Shown here in pieces: positions 15,856 through 23,454 of a stretch of DNA of 29,102 nucleotides. The notes under the pieces are model-generated. The model saw nothing but the letters and a program-made list of their open reading frames with translations, had not been told where the DNA came from and did not search any database. The stretch is from Megamonas sp. UBA1799 (GTDB lineage Bacteria; Bacillota; Negativicutes; Selenomonadales; Selenomonadaceae), in assembly GCA_002319815.1 (NCBI GenBank), contig DCFR01000035.1, forward strand, positions 1 to 29,102, written 5' to 3'. Numbering within the stretch: position 1 is the stretch's first letter; each line of letters starts with the position of its first letter. The translations under genes and the position numbers were made by a program.

Positions 15856-16764
15856 ATGAAAATCATAGATTGTCATAAACTTACAAAAGCTGATAAAGAA
15901 ATCCTGGATCCGTTTTTCCAGGCGCAATATCATGAGAACTCCCATTTCAATTTCACAAATTTTTTCATGTGGCGGGAGCCGTATCATATTCACTGGGCTA
16001 TTGAAGAAGAAATTCTTTATTTGACGGCGAAATGGAATGGCCGATTTTTCGTTATGCAGCCTTTTGGTCCGGCAGACCGGATGACAGAGGCGGTAGGCCG
16101 GCAGCTGGAGTGGTTCCAGTCCGTCGGGCAGCCGTTTCAGGCATCGGGGTTGGAAGCTTCGATGGCCGCTGTGTATGAGCAGTATGAAGGCCTTTCTTTC
16201 CAGGTGCAGTCGAACCGGGATGATTTTGATTATTTGTATCAGACGGCGGATCTTATTCAGCTGGCAGGACGCAAATATCATTCGAAAAAAAATCATTTAA
16301 ACAGTTTTCGCAAGGATTATGCAGAGGCAGAATATTTGCCGATTACGCCGGAGATTGTGCAGGATTGCAAGCTTAATATCAATGCCTGGTACAAGATGCG
16401 TTCGCAGGATTTGCCCGATGATCCTTTTCTCGCGCTGGAGCGGGCGGCGGTTATTGAGGTACTGAATAATTTTACGGATTTCAAACTGAAGGGCGGCGCT
16501 ATTGCCGTCGGCAAACGCATAGTGGCCTTTACTTTTGGGGAACAGTTAAACCGGGATACGGCGGTGATTCATGTGGAAAAAGCCGATCCTGCGGTGCGCG
16601 GCGCGTATCCGGCGATTAATCAGGCGTTTCTGGCGCATGAATGGTCTCATTTGCCTTATGTGAACCGACAGGAAGATATGGGCATCGCGGGTATGCGCAA
16701 GGCCAAGGAATCCTATAAGCCGGTCCGGATGATTGAAAAGTTTACTGCTGCCATGCAGTCCTGA
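15856..16764 (+). CDS. DUF2156 (phosphatidylglycerol lysyltransferase C-terminal-like) protein
   Basis: A soluble 302-residue protein of the DUF2156 family, which has a tandem GNAT-like fold and includes the catalytic domain of MprF. Features are NFTNFFMWREPYHIHWAI near the N-terminus, GRKYHSKKNHLNSFRKDY in the middle (about 137-154), GAIAVGKRIVAFTFGE (about 214-229) and the C-terminal NRQEDMGIAGMRKAKESYKP with its conserved Asp-Met-Gly block. No membrane helices are present, unlike full MprF, so it is a stand-alone domain. An aminoacyl or acyl transfer role is possible, but the substrate is unknown. The purine-rich AAAGGGGG directly abuts the ATG, which is tighter than usual spacing, so the start is only fairly certain. 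The gene is monocistronic. Confidence 0.85.
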   Translation: MKIIDCHKLTKADKEILDPFFQAQYHENSHFNFTNFFMWREPYHIHWAIEEEILYLTAKWNGRFFVMQPFGPADRMTEAVGRQLEWFQSVGQPFQASGLEASMAAVYEQYEGLSFQVQSNRDDFDYLYQTADLIQLAGRKYHSKKNHLNSFRKDYAEAEYLPITPEIVQDCKLNINAWYKMRSQDLPDDPFLALERAAVIEVLNNFTDFKLKGGAIAVGKRIVAFTFGEQLNRDTAVIHVEKADPAVRGAYPAINQAFLAHEWSHLPYVNRQEDMGIAGMRKAKESYKPVRMIEKFTAAMQS

Positions 16765-16774
16765 TCTGTTTATC

Positions 16775-16817
16775 GCCTTTTGTTTCCATTACTAAATTGG
16801 AAGCAAAAGGCTTTTTT
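16775..16817 (+). terminator. terminator of the DUF2156 gene
   Basis: GCCTTTTGTTTCCA (16775-16788) pairs with TGGAAGCAAAAGGC (16798-16811), with a single T-G mismatch/wobble, and is followed by six T. Confidence 0.9.
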
Positions 16818-16896
16818 ATTGCAACGGCAGCTATACCGGTAGTTTTACGATCATAAAATATACTGCATTTAGGAATAAAAAGTAAATAACCTCTTG

Positions 16897-16902
16897 TATA
16901 AT
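16897..16902 (+). promoter_or_regulatory. possible -10 box of the purine permease gene
   Basis: A perfect TATAAT stands about 100 nt before the permease start. The -35 region (AATAAA at 16874-16879) is poor, so an activator or another element may be involved. The 95-nt leader shows no purine, xanthine or preQ1 riboswitch signature that I can recognise. Confidence 0.4.
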
Positions 16903-17005
16903 AGTCTTAAAGTCGCTAATATAAAGAAGTATTGTTGCATTTCTTTTGTGAACGGGGTTTGCGGGGAATGGAAACATTTTAAAAACGGGAGGTATTTTTT
17001 TTATT

Positions 17006-18340
17006 ATGGCAGAAGCAAGTCAGAGTCAGGGGTTATTGGATCGGGTGTTCAAGCTGCGGCAGAAGAACACGACGGTGCATACCGAAATTATTGCGGGCAT
17101 GACAACTTTTATTGCGCTCGCGTATATCATGTTTGTCAATCCGAATATTCTGGCGGATGCAGGGATACCGAAAGAGGCAGCCATTGCTTCCACTATCTGG
17201 GTTGCCGCACTCGCGACGATGATGATGGGCGTTTTCGCCAATTATCCGGTTGCTCTGGCCCCGGGGATGGGACTCAATGCATTTTTTGCTTATTATGTGG
17301 TTGGAACGCTGCATTTATCATGGCAGGTGGCTTTGGGAGCGGTGTTCTTTTCCGGTGTTCTTTTCTTCTTGATGACACTGGGTGGAATCCGGCAGGCTAT
17401 TATTAACTCGGTACCGGCGAATCTGAAAAAGGCGATTGGCGTCGGTATCGGTTTGTTTATTGCTTTTATCGGGTTGAAGGGAACGGGTCTGATCATTGCT
17501 GATAAAGCGACGTACATTACGCTGGGACATGTCGGAGCGCCGACGACGCTGCTGGCTTTGTTCGGGCTTCTTTTCACAGCGGCGCTGATGGCGAGAGATG
17601 TCCGCGGCGCATTGCTGATCGGCATTGTTGCCACTACGCTTCTGAGCATGGTTTTCGGTTTATCTCCGGTGCCGCACAGCATCAAGGATATTATGAGCCT
17701 GCAGCTGCCGTCCATGGGACAGACCTTTGGCCAGCTGGATATTATGGGCGCTTGGCAGTATGGTATTTTTTCAATTATTTTCACGTTTACGGTAGTGGAA
17801 CTGTTTGATAATATGGGTACGCTGATTGGTTTGACAACGAAGGCCAAACTGATTAATGAAAACGGCGAGATTGAAAATCTGGATCGGGCGCTTACAACTG
17901 ACGCTGTTGGCACGATGGTCAGTGCGGTGTTCGGCACATCAACTGTTACTTCTTATATTGAAAGTGCCGCTGGCATTGCCGAAGGCGGCAAGACCGGGCT
18001 GACGGCCGTTACGGTTGCTGTTTTGTTCCTGATTTCGTTGTTTTTTGCTCCGCTGATCGGATTGGTGCCGGCTTTTGCTACTGCACCTGCGTTGGTATTG
18101 GTCGGCGCGCTGATGATGTCAGATGTGGTCAATGTTAAATTTGATGATTTCAGTGATGGCCTGCCGGCATTTTTGACTATTATCATGATGCCGCTGACTT
18201 CAAGTATTGCCAATGGTTTTGCGTTTGGGTTCATCAGTTTTGTGTTCATGAAGGCGTTTGTCGGGAAGGCGCGTGAAATCAGCCTGATTATGTGGTTTGT
18301 GAGCATTGCCTTTTTGGTGAATCTGGCGATGCGCGCCTGA
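17006..18340 (+). CDS. pbuG: NCS2/AzgA-family purine permease, PbuG-like
   Basis: An inner-membrane transporter of 444 residues with about 12-14 hydrophobic segments, the length of AzgA-type hypoxanthine/guanine permeases. Signatures are TEIIAGMTTFIALAYIMFVNP at the N-terminus (split after the first 20 residues in reference alignments), APGMGLNAFFAY (residues about 88-99), FTVVELFDNMGTLIGL with the conserved acidic residue of the substrate site, and GTSTVTSYIESAAGIAEGGKTGLT. It is expected to bring in hypoxanthine, guanine or adenine with protons. GGGAGG lies about 12 nt before the ATG. It is a single gene; the pathway enzymes for purine salvage are not nearby. Confidence 0.92.
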   Translation: MAEASQSQGLLDRVFKLRQKNTTVHTEIIAGMTTFIALAYIMFVNPNILADAGIPKEAAIASTIWVAALATMMMGVFANYPVALAPGMGLNAFFAYYVVGTLHLSWQVALGAVFFSGVLFFLMTLGGIRQAIINSVPANLKKAIGVGIGLFIAFIGLKGTGLIIADKATYITLGHVGAPTTLLALFGLLFTAALMARDVRGALLIGIVATTLLSMVFGLSPVPHSIKDIMSLQLPSMGQTFGQLDIMGAWQYGIFSIIFTFTVVELFDNMGTLIGLTTKAKLINENGEIENLDRALTTDAVGTMVSAVFGTSTVTSYIESAAGIAEGGKTGLTAVTVAVLFLISLFFAPLIGLVPAFATAPALVLVGALMMSDVVNVKFDDFSDGLPAFLTIIMMPLTSSIANGFAFGFISFVFMKAFVGKAREISLIMWFVSIAFLVNLAMRA

Positions 18341-18360
18341 TGTCAGCTGAACGAATTTCA

Positions 18361-18389
18361 TTGACAAGCAATGGCGGGTATGGTATCAT
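18361..18389 (+). promoter_or_regulatory. sigma-A promoter of the rplU operon
   Basis: A perfect TTGACA (18361-18366), a 17-nt spacer and TATCAT (18384-18389), followed by a structured leader of about 125 nt. Confidence 0.85.
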
Positions 18390-18404
18390 CTTATGATGTA
18401 AACG

Positions 18405-18500
18405 CGTGTGAAGCGCGGGTATTGTATGGGCCGATAAGGCCCATCCCCAACCGCACGGTGAGGTTATGAAACAGCTTGGCTGTACCGTAATCGGCGAGTA
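18405..18500 (+). ncRNA. ribosomal protein L21 leader-like RNA
   Basis: A structured 5' leader just before rplU. Visible helices are ATGGGCC-GATAA-GGCCCAT (18426-18444), AACC/GGTT around ACCGCACGGT, and ACAGC-TTG-GCTGT (18471-18483). Position, size and the last hairpin fit the L21 leader known in Firmicutes, thought to mediate feedback by a ribosomal protein. I assign it by position and pattern; a covariance-model search would settle it. Confidence 0.65.
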
Positions 18501-18520
18501 AATTATAGGGAGGTGTTTAT

Positions 18521-18832
18521 ATGTACGCAATTATTAAAACAGGCGGAAAGCAGTATAAGGTCGCAGAAGGCGATGTTATTATGATTGAAAAGCTGGAAGC
18601 CAATGAAGGCGATGCCGTAACGTTTGAGGAAGTTCTTACGGTCGTGAAGGACGACGCAGTTGTTGTTGGCAAGCCGGTTGTTGAAGGTGCGAAGGTCACG
18701 GGCAAGGTTGAAGCGCAGGGCAAAGGCAAAAAGATCCTGGTCTTCAAGTATCATGCCAAGTCGAATTATCGTCGTCGTCAGGGCCATCGTCAGCCGTTCA
18801 CGAAAGTCGTTATTGAAAAGATCGAGGCTTAA
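18521..18832 (+). CDS. rplU: 50S ribosomal protein L21
   Basis: A structural protein of the large subunit, 103 residues, normal length. The N-terminus YAIIKTGGKQYKVAEGD and the C-terminal KYHAKSNYRRRQGHRQPFT that contacts 23S rRNA are typical. AGGGAGGTG lies 7 nt before the ATG. It is the first gene of the rplU-prp-rpmA group, behind the L21-type leader. Confidence 0.98.
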   Translation: MYAIIKTGGKQYKVAEGDVIMIEKLEANEGDAVTFEEVLTVVKDDAVVVGKPVVEGAKVTGKVEAQGKGKKILVFKYHAKSNYRRRQGHRQPFTKVVIEKIEA

Positions 18833-18840
18833 TCAGCTTT

Positions 18841-19170
18841 ATGATCCAAATAGACGTTTTTCGCATTGCAGACGGGAAAATATCCGGATACCAGGTGCAT
18901 GGCCACAGCGGCACGGCGCCCAGGGGCCGGGATATCGTTTGTGCCGGCATATCGGCTTTGGCACAAACCGCTCTTTTAGGAATAGGCGAGCACTTGCATC
19001 GGCCAGTTGATTTTCAAATTAAGCCGAGTGGTGACTTGCGCATGAAGCTGAGGGGCGAGCCCGATGATCTCACGCAGGCAATTTTGGAGACGATGCGTTT
19101 AGGATTCGTCGAGATTGCAAGGGCGAATCCAAATGCCGTCCATTTGAAAGACTCGCAGGGGGTGAAATAA
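18841..19170 (+). CDS. prp: ribosomal-processing cysteine protease Prp
   Basis: A small cysteine protease of 109 residues (YsxB family) that in Firmicutes removes the N-terminal extension of L27 before the protein joins the ribosome. The catalytic pair is visible: H22 in VHGHSG and C34 in GRDIVCAGISAL, the same numbering as the Staphylococcus enzyme. It sits between rplU and rpmA, 8 nt after the former and one base before the latter, so the protease and its substrate are made from one message. The start ATG is close to the rplU stop, and translation is probably coupled. Confidence 0.93.
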   Translation: MIQIDVFRIADGKISGYQVHGHSGTAPRGRDIVCAGISALAQTALLGIGEHLHRPVDFQIKPSGDLRMKLRGEPDDLTQAILETMRLGFVEIARANPNAVHLKDSQGVK

Positions 19171-19171
19171 C

Positions 19172-19462
19172 ATGTTTAAGTTTGATTTACAATTATTTGC
19201 TCATAAAAAGGGCGTTAGCAGCACGCGTAATGGACGCGATAGTGAGTCCAAACGTCTTGGCGTAAAGGAACAAGCAGGCACGGTCGTTACGGCTGGCAGC
19301 ATTCTGGTTCGTCAGAGAGGGACCCACTTCCATCCGGGACATAACGTTGGCATTGGCAGGGATGATACGTTATTTGCCAAGGTTGCTGGCAAAGTTGCCT
19401 TTGAACGCAAAGACCGTTACAACCGGCAAATCAGTGTTTATACAGCAGAAGAAGCTATGTGA
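19172..19462 (+). CDS. rpmA: 50S ribosomal protein L27 with cleavable N-terminal extension
   Basis: A large-subunit protein of 96 residues whose mature N-terminus reaches towards the peptidyl-transferase centre. It begins MFKFDLQLFA followed by HKKG. This matches the Prp recognition pattern (hydrophobic/basic stretch ending in QxFA, with cleavage after Ala10). The body (SSTRNGRDSESKRLGVK and RQRGTHFHPGHNVGIG) is standard. The extension is typical of Firmicutes and related phyla and absent from E. coli. The Prp gene overlaps almost directly upstream. Confidence 0.98.
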   Translation: MFKFDLQLFAHKKGVSSTRNGRDSESKRLGVKEQAGTVVTAGSILVRQRGTHFHPGHNVGIGRDDTLFAKVAGKVAFERKDRYNRQISVYTAEEAM

Positions 19463-19470
19463 TGAACGAT

Positions 19471-19504
19471 ACCTGCGCCCTCTCTGGACGCAGGTATTCT
19501 TTTT
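19471..19504 (+). terminator. terminator after rpmA
   Basis: ACCTGCG and CGCAGGT pair around an 11-nt loop, followed by ATTCTTTTT. It separates the ribosomal protein genes from obg, at least partially. Confidence 0.8.
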
Positions 19505-19515
19505 CTGCATTGGGT

Positions 19516-19571
19516 TTGTGATGTATAAAAAAATGGTATTCCTGAGAATGCCGGTTTTTTATACATCACAA
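19516..19571 (+). repeat. very long perfect hairpin directly upstream of the obg ribosome binding site
   Basis: Arms 19516-19541 and 19546-19571 pair over 26 positions around a CTGA tetraloop. The outer 17 pairs are perfect (starting TTGTGATGTATAAAAAA), there is one A-G mismatch, and the inner 8 pairs include two G-T wobbles. The 3' arm ends 4 nt before the GCGAGG site of obg. There is no T-run after it, so it is not a standard terminator in the plus direction. It could be an RNase III site, a translation control element or an inserted palindromic repeat. Confidence 0.85.
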
Positions 19572-19586
19572 GGAAGCGAGGATTTT

Positions 19587-20867
19587 ATGCAATTTATAGA
19601 TCGGACTACCATTCAGGTCAAAGCAGGTAATGGCGGTAATGGAAAGTCGGCTTTCCGCCGTGAAAAGTTTGTGCCGATGGGCGGACCGGCCGGCGGTGAC
19701 GGCGGCCGTGGGGCGGATATTATTTTTGTTGTCGACAGCAGCCTGAATACACTGCTGGATTTTCGCTATCACCGTAAATTCAAGGGAGAAAACGGCGAAA
19801 ACGGCGATATCAAGAATCAGTATGGGCATAATGCGCCCTCGTGTATTGTTAAAGTACCGCCGGGAACGCTGGTGAAAGATGAAGCGACTGGTATAGTACT
19901 GGCGGATTTGACGGAACCGGGTCAGCGCGAGGTTTTGGCTCGGGGAGGGCGCGGTGGACGCGGTAATGCGAAGTTTGCAACGAGTGCCAACCGGGCTCCA
20001 ACGTTTGCCGAGCTGGGAGAACCCGGCGAGAGCAAGAGTCTGGTGCTCGAATTAAAGCTGCTGGCCGATGTGGGACTGGTCGGGTATCCGAGCGTGGGAA
20101 AGTCCAGCATTATTGCCAGTGTATCCGCAGCCAGGCCGGAGATCGCCGAGTATCATTTTACGACGCTGACGCCGGTTCTGGGCGTGGTGCGAGTGGATGA
20201 TGAAAAGAGCTTTGTGATGGCGGATATTCCGGGACTGATTGATGGCGCTGCAGATGGCGCCGGTCTGGGACATGATTTTTTACGTCATGTTGAACGAACG
20301 AAGGTTATTATTCATGTGGTTGACGCTTCGGGTATGGAAGGCCGCGATCCGGTGGAGGATTTTTATAAAATCAATCAGGAACTGGCGCGGTACAGTGGTA
20401 AAATTGCCCGCCGCAAACAAATTCTGGCGGCGAATAAAATGGATCTGCCGGGAGCAGCGGAGAATTTGCCGCGGCTGCAGGCACTGGCAGCTAAAGAAGG
20501 AATCGAACTGGTTCCTGTATCGGCGGCAATGCAGGCAGGTCTGCAGGAGCTGGTAGGCCGGGTGGCGGCAGCTTTGGATCATTATGTCGAGGAGCCGGAT
20601 ACAGAAGACGGCGTTAAGATTTATGATGAGGCGCCGGAAGACCAGGATAAGATTGAAATTACCCGGGATGTCAGCGGCGATTTTGTCGTTTCCGGAAAGT
20701 CGTTGGAAAAGCTGGTCGCTATGACGAATTTTGGCAACGATGAAGCTTTGCGGCGATTCCAATATATCTGGCGCATTAAGGGAATTGACGCGCGGCTCAG
20801 GGAACGTGGCATCAAAGAAGGCAATACGGTGCATATCGGGTCGATGGAGTTTGAGTATCGGGATTGA
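19587..20867 (+). CDS. obg: GTPase Obg (CgtA), ribosome assembly factor
   Basis: An essential GTPase that binds the 50S subunit late in assembly and links it to nucleotide levels, including ppGpp. The protein has 426 residues. The glycine-rich Obg domain (1-158) begins MQFIDRTTIQVKAGNGGNGK. The G domain (about 159-330) has a P-loop GYPSVGKSS at 166-174, DIPGLIDGA and NKMD. A C-terminal OCT domain covers about 345-426. The start is the ATG at 19587 with GCGAGG just before it; the frame is open much further upstream across the hairpin and rpmA, but that is not a plausible protein. It follows rpmA, the common order in Firmicutes, and yhbY follows after 30 nt. Confidence 0.97.
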   Translation: MQFIDRTTIQVKAGNGGNGKSAFRREKFVPMGGPAGGDGGRGADIIFVVDSSLNTLLDFRYHRKFKGENGENGDIKNQYGHNAPSCIVKVPPGTLVKDEATGIVLADLTEPGQREVLARGGRGGRGNAKFATSANRAPTFAELGEPGESKSLVLELKLLADVGLVGYPSVGKSSIIASVSAARPEIAEYHFTTLTPVLGVVRVDDEKSFVMADIPGLIDGAADGAGLGHDFLRHVERTKVIIHVVDASGMEGRDPVEDFYKINQELARYSGKIARRKQILAANKMDLPGAAENLPRLQALAAKEGIELVPVSAAMQAGLQELVGRVAAALDHYVEEPDTEDGVKIYDEAPEDQDKIEITRDVSGDFVVSGKSLEKLVAMTNFGNDEALRRFQYIWRIKGIDARLRERGIKEGNTVHIGSMEFEYRD

Positions 20868-20897
20868 CCGATCATTCAAGTTGAGGAGAGAAAAAAT

Positions 20898-21200
20898 TTG
20901 ATTCGCAATACATTAAAAGGAAAACAAAAAAGCTTTTTACGTTCGTTGGGAATGACGATGGAGCCTATTGTCCAGATCGGTAAGGACGGAGTGACGCCCA
21001 CACTGGTGACCGCGGCGCAGGAAGCGATTAAAAAGCGTGAACTGATCAAGGTGCGGGTGCTGCAAAATGCGCCGGTTGAACCAAAGGATGCGATCACGAT
21101 GCTGACTGAGCGCGTGGATGCTGATCTTGTACAGTGTATTGGCCGCAATGGCCTGCTCTACAAGAAAAATTTTGCAAAACCGAAAATCGAACTGCCCTGA
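20898..21200 (+). CDS. yhbY: YhbY-type RNA-binding (CRM domain) ribosome-associated protein
   Basis: A small protein of 100 residues made of a single CRM (CRS1-YhbY) domain, which binds pre-50S particles. The characteristic segments are KQKSFLRSLGMTMEPIVQIGKDGVT and, at the end, VQCIGRNGLLYKKN. It starts at TTG (20898) with GAGGAG a good distance upstream, a non-ATG start that fits the conserved N-terminus. It lies between obg and proB, the usual place in Negativicutes and other Firmicutes. Confidence 0.92.
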   Translation: MIRNTLKGKQKSFLRSLGMTMEPIVQIGKDGVTPTLVTAAQEAIKKRELIKVRVLQNAPVEPKDAITMLTERVDADLVQCIGRNGLLYKKNFAKPKIELP

Positions 21201-21223
21201 GGCAGATGGATCGGGGGATGACA

Positions 21224-22351
21224 ATGGAGCAACGAACCGGACTGAAAAAAGCCAAGCGAATTGTAGTGAAAGTTGGTACGAGCACGATTACCTATGATAC
21301 CGGCAAACTGAACCTGCGCCGTATGGAGGAGCTGGTTCGGGAACTGGCGGATCTGGTGAACCAGGGCCGCGAGATGATTCTCGTGACTTCTGGGGCCGTG
21401 GCTGCCGGTATGGACCGAATGGCCCTGAAGAAACGGCCGGGAACTATGCCGGAAAAACAGGCGCTGGCAGCGATTGGGCAGGGCATGCTCATGCATATCT
21501 ATGAGACTCTTTTTGCCGGGTATGGCCAGACAGCGGCGCAGGTACTGCTGACAAAGGAAAATTCTGTGCGGCATAACCAATATACAAATTCACGTAATGC
21601 ATTGCTGGCTTTATTAAAGATGGGCGCGGTTCCGGTCATTAACGAAAATGACGCTATTGCCGTCGACGAGCTGAAAATTGGCGACAATGACACTTTATCG
21701 GCTACGGTGGCAACTCTGGTTGATGCCGATGCGCTGATTCTGTTATCGGATGTGGAAGGGCTTTATACTGCCAATCCGCAAATAGATCCGGAGGCAAAGC
21801 TGTTGTCTCAGATTGATGAAATTACGCCAGCCATTGAGAAGATGGCCGGCGGCGCCGGATCGCAGCTGGGGACCGGCGGAATGTACACAAAATTGCAGGC
21901 GGCGAAAATTGCCGTTAATGCCGGGGTGACAATGTTAATTGCATCGGGCTTCCGGAATGGAGTGCTGCGGGATGTGCTGGAGGGACAGCCGGTGGGAACA
22001 CTGTTTGCTGCCAAAGAGGAACATCTCAAGGCGCGCAAGGGCTGGCTGGCTTTTGGCCGGCGGATTGACGGCGATCTCGTAGTTGACGCCGGCTGCGCCG
22101 AGGCGATGCTGCACGGCGGCTCCAGCCTTTTGGCGGCTGGTATTGTAGCTGTTGAGGGAGATTTTGTTGCCGGCAACACGGTGCGGGTTCTGGACCCGGA
22201 GCAGCGCGAGATTGCTCGGGGAATCGTGAACTATGCAACGGCGGCGGTTCGCAGCATTATGGGACATCAGACCAATGAGATTACCGCGATTCTTCCGGGG
22301 CAGCTGCATAGTGAGGTCATTCATCGAGATAACATGGTTCTTATGGTATGA
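21224..22351 (+). CDS. proB: glutamate 5-kinase
   Basis: The first enzyme of proline synthesis; phosphorylates glutamate to gamma-glutamyl phosphate. About 375 residues: an amino acid kinase domain (1-260) with VVKVGTSTIT, VTSGAVAAGM, NENDAIAVDELKIGDNDTLSA and the GTGGMYTKLQAAKIA nucleotide/substrate region, then a PUA domain (about 280-365) starting RKGWLAFGRRIDGDLVVD. The ATG at 21224 has GGGGG at 21213-21217, a good spacing; in-frame ATGs at 21206 and 21218 are less well placed. proA (gamma-glutamyl phosphate reductase) normally follows proB in this cluster, but here the polyamine operon comes next, so proA must be elsewhere. Confidence 0.96.
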   Translation: MEQRTGLKKAKRIVVKVGTSTITYDTGKLNLRRMEELVRELADLVNQGREMILVTSGAVAAGMDRMALKKRPGTMPEKQALAAIGQGMLMHIYETLFAGYGQTAAQVLLTKENSVRHNQYTNSRNALLALLKMGAVPVINENDAIAVDELKIGDNDTLSATVATLVDADALILLSDVEGLYTANPQIDPEAKLLSQIDEITPAIEKMAGGAGSQLGTGGMYTKLQAAKIAVNAGVTMLIASGFRNGVLRDVLEGQPVGTLFAAKEEHLKARKGWLAFGRRIDGDLVVDAGCAEAMLHGGSSLLAAGIVAVEGDFVAGNTVRVLDPEQREIARGIVNYATAAVRSIMGHQTNEITAILPGQLHSEVIHRDNMVLMV

Positions 22352-22390
22352 CTTGACGTTTTGTGGACAGCTTTATAAAAAAGTTTTATT

Positions 22391-22426
22391 ACAGGCTTAG
22401 CAGCATGATGATTCTGCCAGGCCTGT
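22391..22426 (+). terminator. possible weak terminator after proB
   Basis: ACAGGC/GCCTGT with an inner GCAG/CTGC helix forms a hairpin 40 nt past the proB stop. The following bases (ATTTATATTC) are only moderately T-rich, so read-through into the polyamine operon is possible. Confidence 0.35.
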
Positions 22427-22507
22427 ATTTATATTCTGGTGCAAAATCAATAGAATTATTTTCTTTTACCGGCGGACGCAGTGTCAATGGCTGTGGGGCG
22501 TTTTTGC

Positions 22508-22536
22508 TTGATTTTCCTGGGTATTTATTTTATAAT
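22508..22536 (+). promoter_or_regulatory. sigma-A promoter of the polyamine operon
   Basis: TTGATT (22508-22513), a 17-nt spacer and a perfect TATAAT (22531-22536). It gives a leader of about 55 nt before the speD start. A second, weaker candidate (TTGACG at 22353, TATAAA at 22374, spacer 15) lies just after proB. Confidence 0.75.
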
Positions 22537-22597
22537 GAGTGGGCGTAGAAGTCTGCGCAGAGTACCGGTTGGCAGCATGAAAGGAAGGGTTGTTCGG

Positions 22598-23386
22598 TTG
22601 GAAGAAAAATTAAAGCTGTATGGGTTTAATAATCTTACGAAGGCTTTGAGCTTTAATATTTATGATATCTGCTATGCAAAGTCACAGCGTGAGCAGCAGG
22701 ATTATATCAAATATATCGATTCACAGTACAATTCGGAACGCCTGACTAAAATCCTTTCCCGGGTTACTGAAATGATTGGCGCCAAGATCCTTAATATAGC
22801 GAAACAGGATTATGATCCGCAGGGCGCCAGTGTGACGCTGCTGATTGCGGAAGAAGCGGCTACGGCGAAAGGTGCAGTGCGGGGTATGAAGCCGCCGATG
22901 CGGGATACGATTCTGGCGCATTTGGACAAGAGCCATGTAACGGTACATACGTATCCAGAATATCATCCCGACACCAGTATTGCCACTTTTCGCGTTGATA
23001 TTGATGTAGCCACTTGCGGTGCGATTACGCCGCTGAAAACACTGGATTATCTGATCAGCAATTTTGATTCTGATATTATTACGATGGATTATCGGGTGCG
23101 GGGATTTACACGCGATATTACCGGACGGAAACTTTTTATGGATCATAAAATGACCTCCATTCAGGACTATATCAAGCAGGAAACGCTGGAAGCCTATGAT
23201 GCAGTGGACATCAATGTATATCAGGCAAATTTGTTTCATACCAGAATGCTGATTAAGGAATTGGATCTTAAAAATTATTTGTTCAATACGGATATTTATG
23301 AAATAGCCCCTAAGACGCGGTTGGCGATTCATGACAGCCTGCGCCGTGAGATGATCGAAATCTTTAGCGGGCAGAATGTTTATTGA
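22598..23386 (+). CDS. speD: S-adenosylmethionine decarboxylase proenzyme, E. coli type
   Basis: Makes decarboxylated AdoMet, the aminopropyl donor for spermidine synthase. The TTG start at 22598, with AAGGAAGGG 8 nt upstream, gives 262 residues, and the family N-terminus EKLKLYGFNNLTKALSF follows at once. The proenzyme cleaves itself to create a pyruvoyl group at S112 in AHLDKSHVTVHTYPE, exactly the E. coli numbering. IYDICYAK and DYRVRGFTRDITG are other conserved blocks. This is the large class 1A form of Proteobacteria, not the small Bacillus/Thermotoga form. The frame is open back to 22481, but the promoter -10 box lies inside that extension, so it is not coding. First gene of the polyamine operon. 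Confidence 0.95.
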   Translation: MEEKLKLYGFNNLTKALSFNIYDICYAKSQREQQDYIKYIDSQYNSERLTKILSRVTEMIGAKILNIAKQDYDPQGASVTLLIAEEAATAKGAVRGMKPPMRDTILAHLDKSHVTVHTYPEYHPDTSIATFRVDIDVATCGAITPLKTLDYLISNFDSDIITMDYRVRGFTRDITGRKLFMDHKMTSIQDYIKQETLEAYDAVDINVYQANLFHTRMLIKELDLKNYLFNTDIYEIAPKTRLAIHDSLRREMIEIFSGQNVY

Positions 23387-23454
23387 TAAAGAAAGAAAAT
23401 CGGGCGCCGCTGCGTTTTGGCAGCTGCGCAAATAAGGAGGAGTCCGCAGAGGGA

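Noticed and set aside
16897..17005. Purine riboswitch before the purine permease
   Set aside because: The conserved core sequences of purine aptamers and their three-helix layout are not present in the 95-nt leader.
22481..22597. N-terminal extension of speD from the ATG at 22481
   Set aside because: The likely promoter -10 box (22531-22536) lies within it. The family N-terminus begins at the TTG at 22598, and using that start puts the cleavage serine at 112, as in E. coli.
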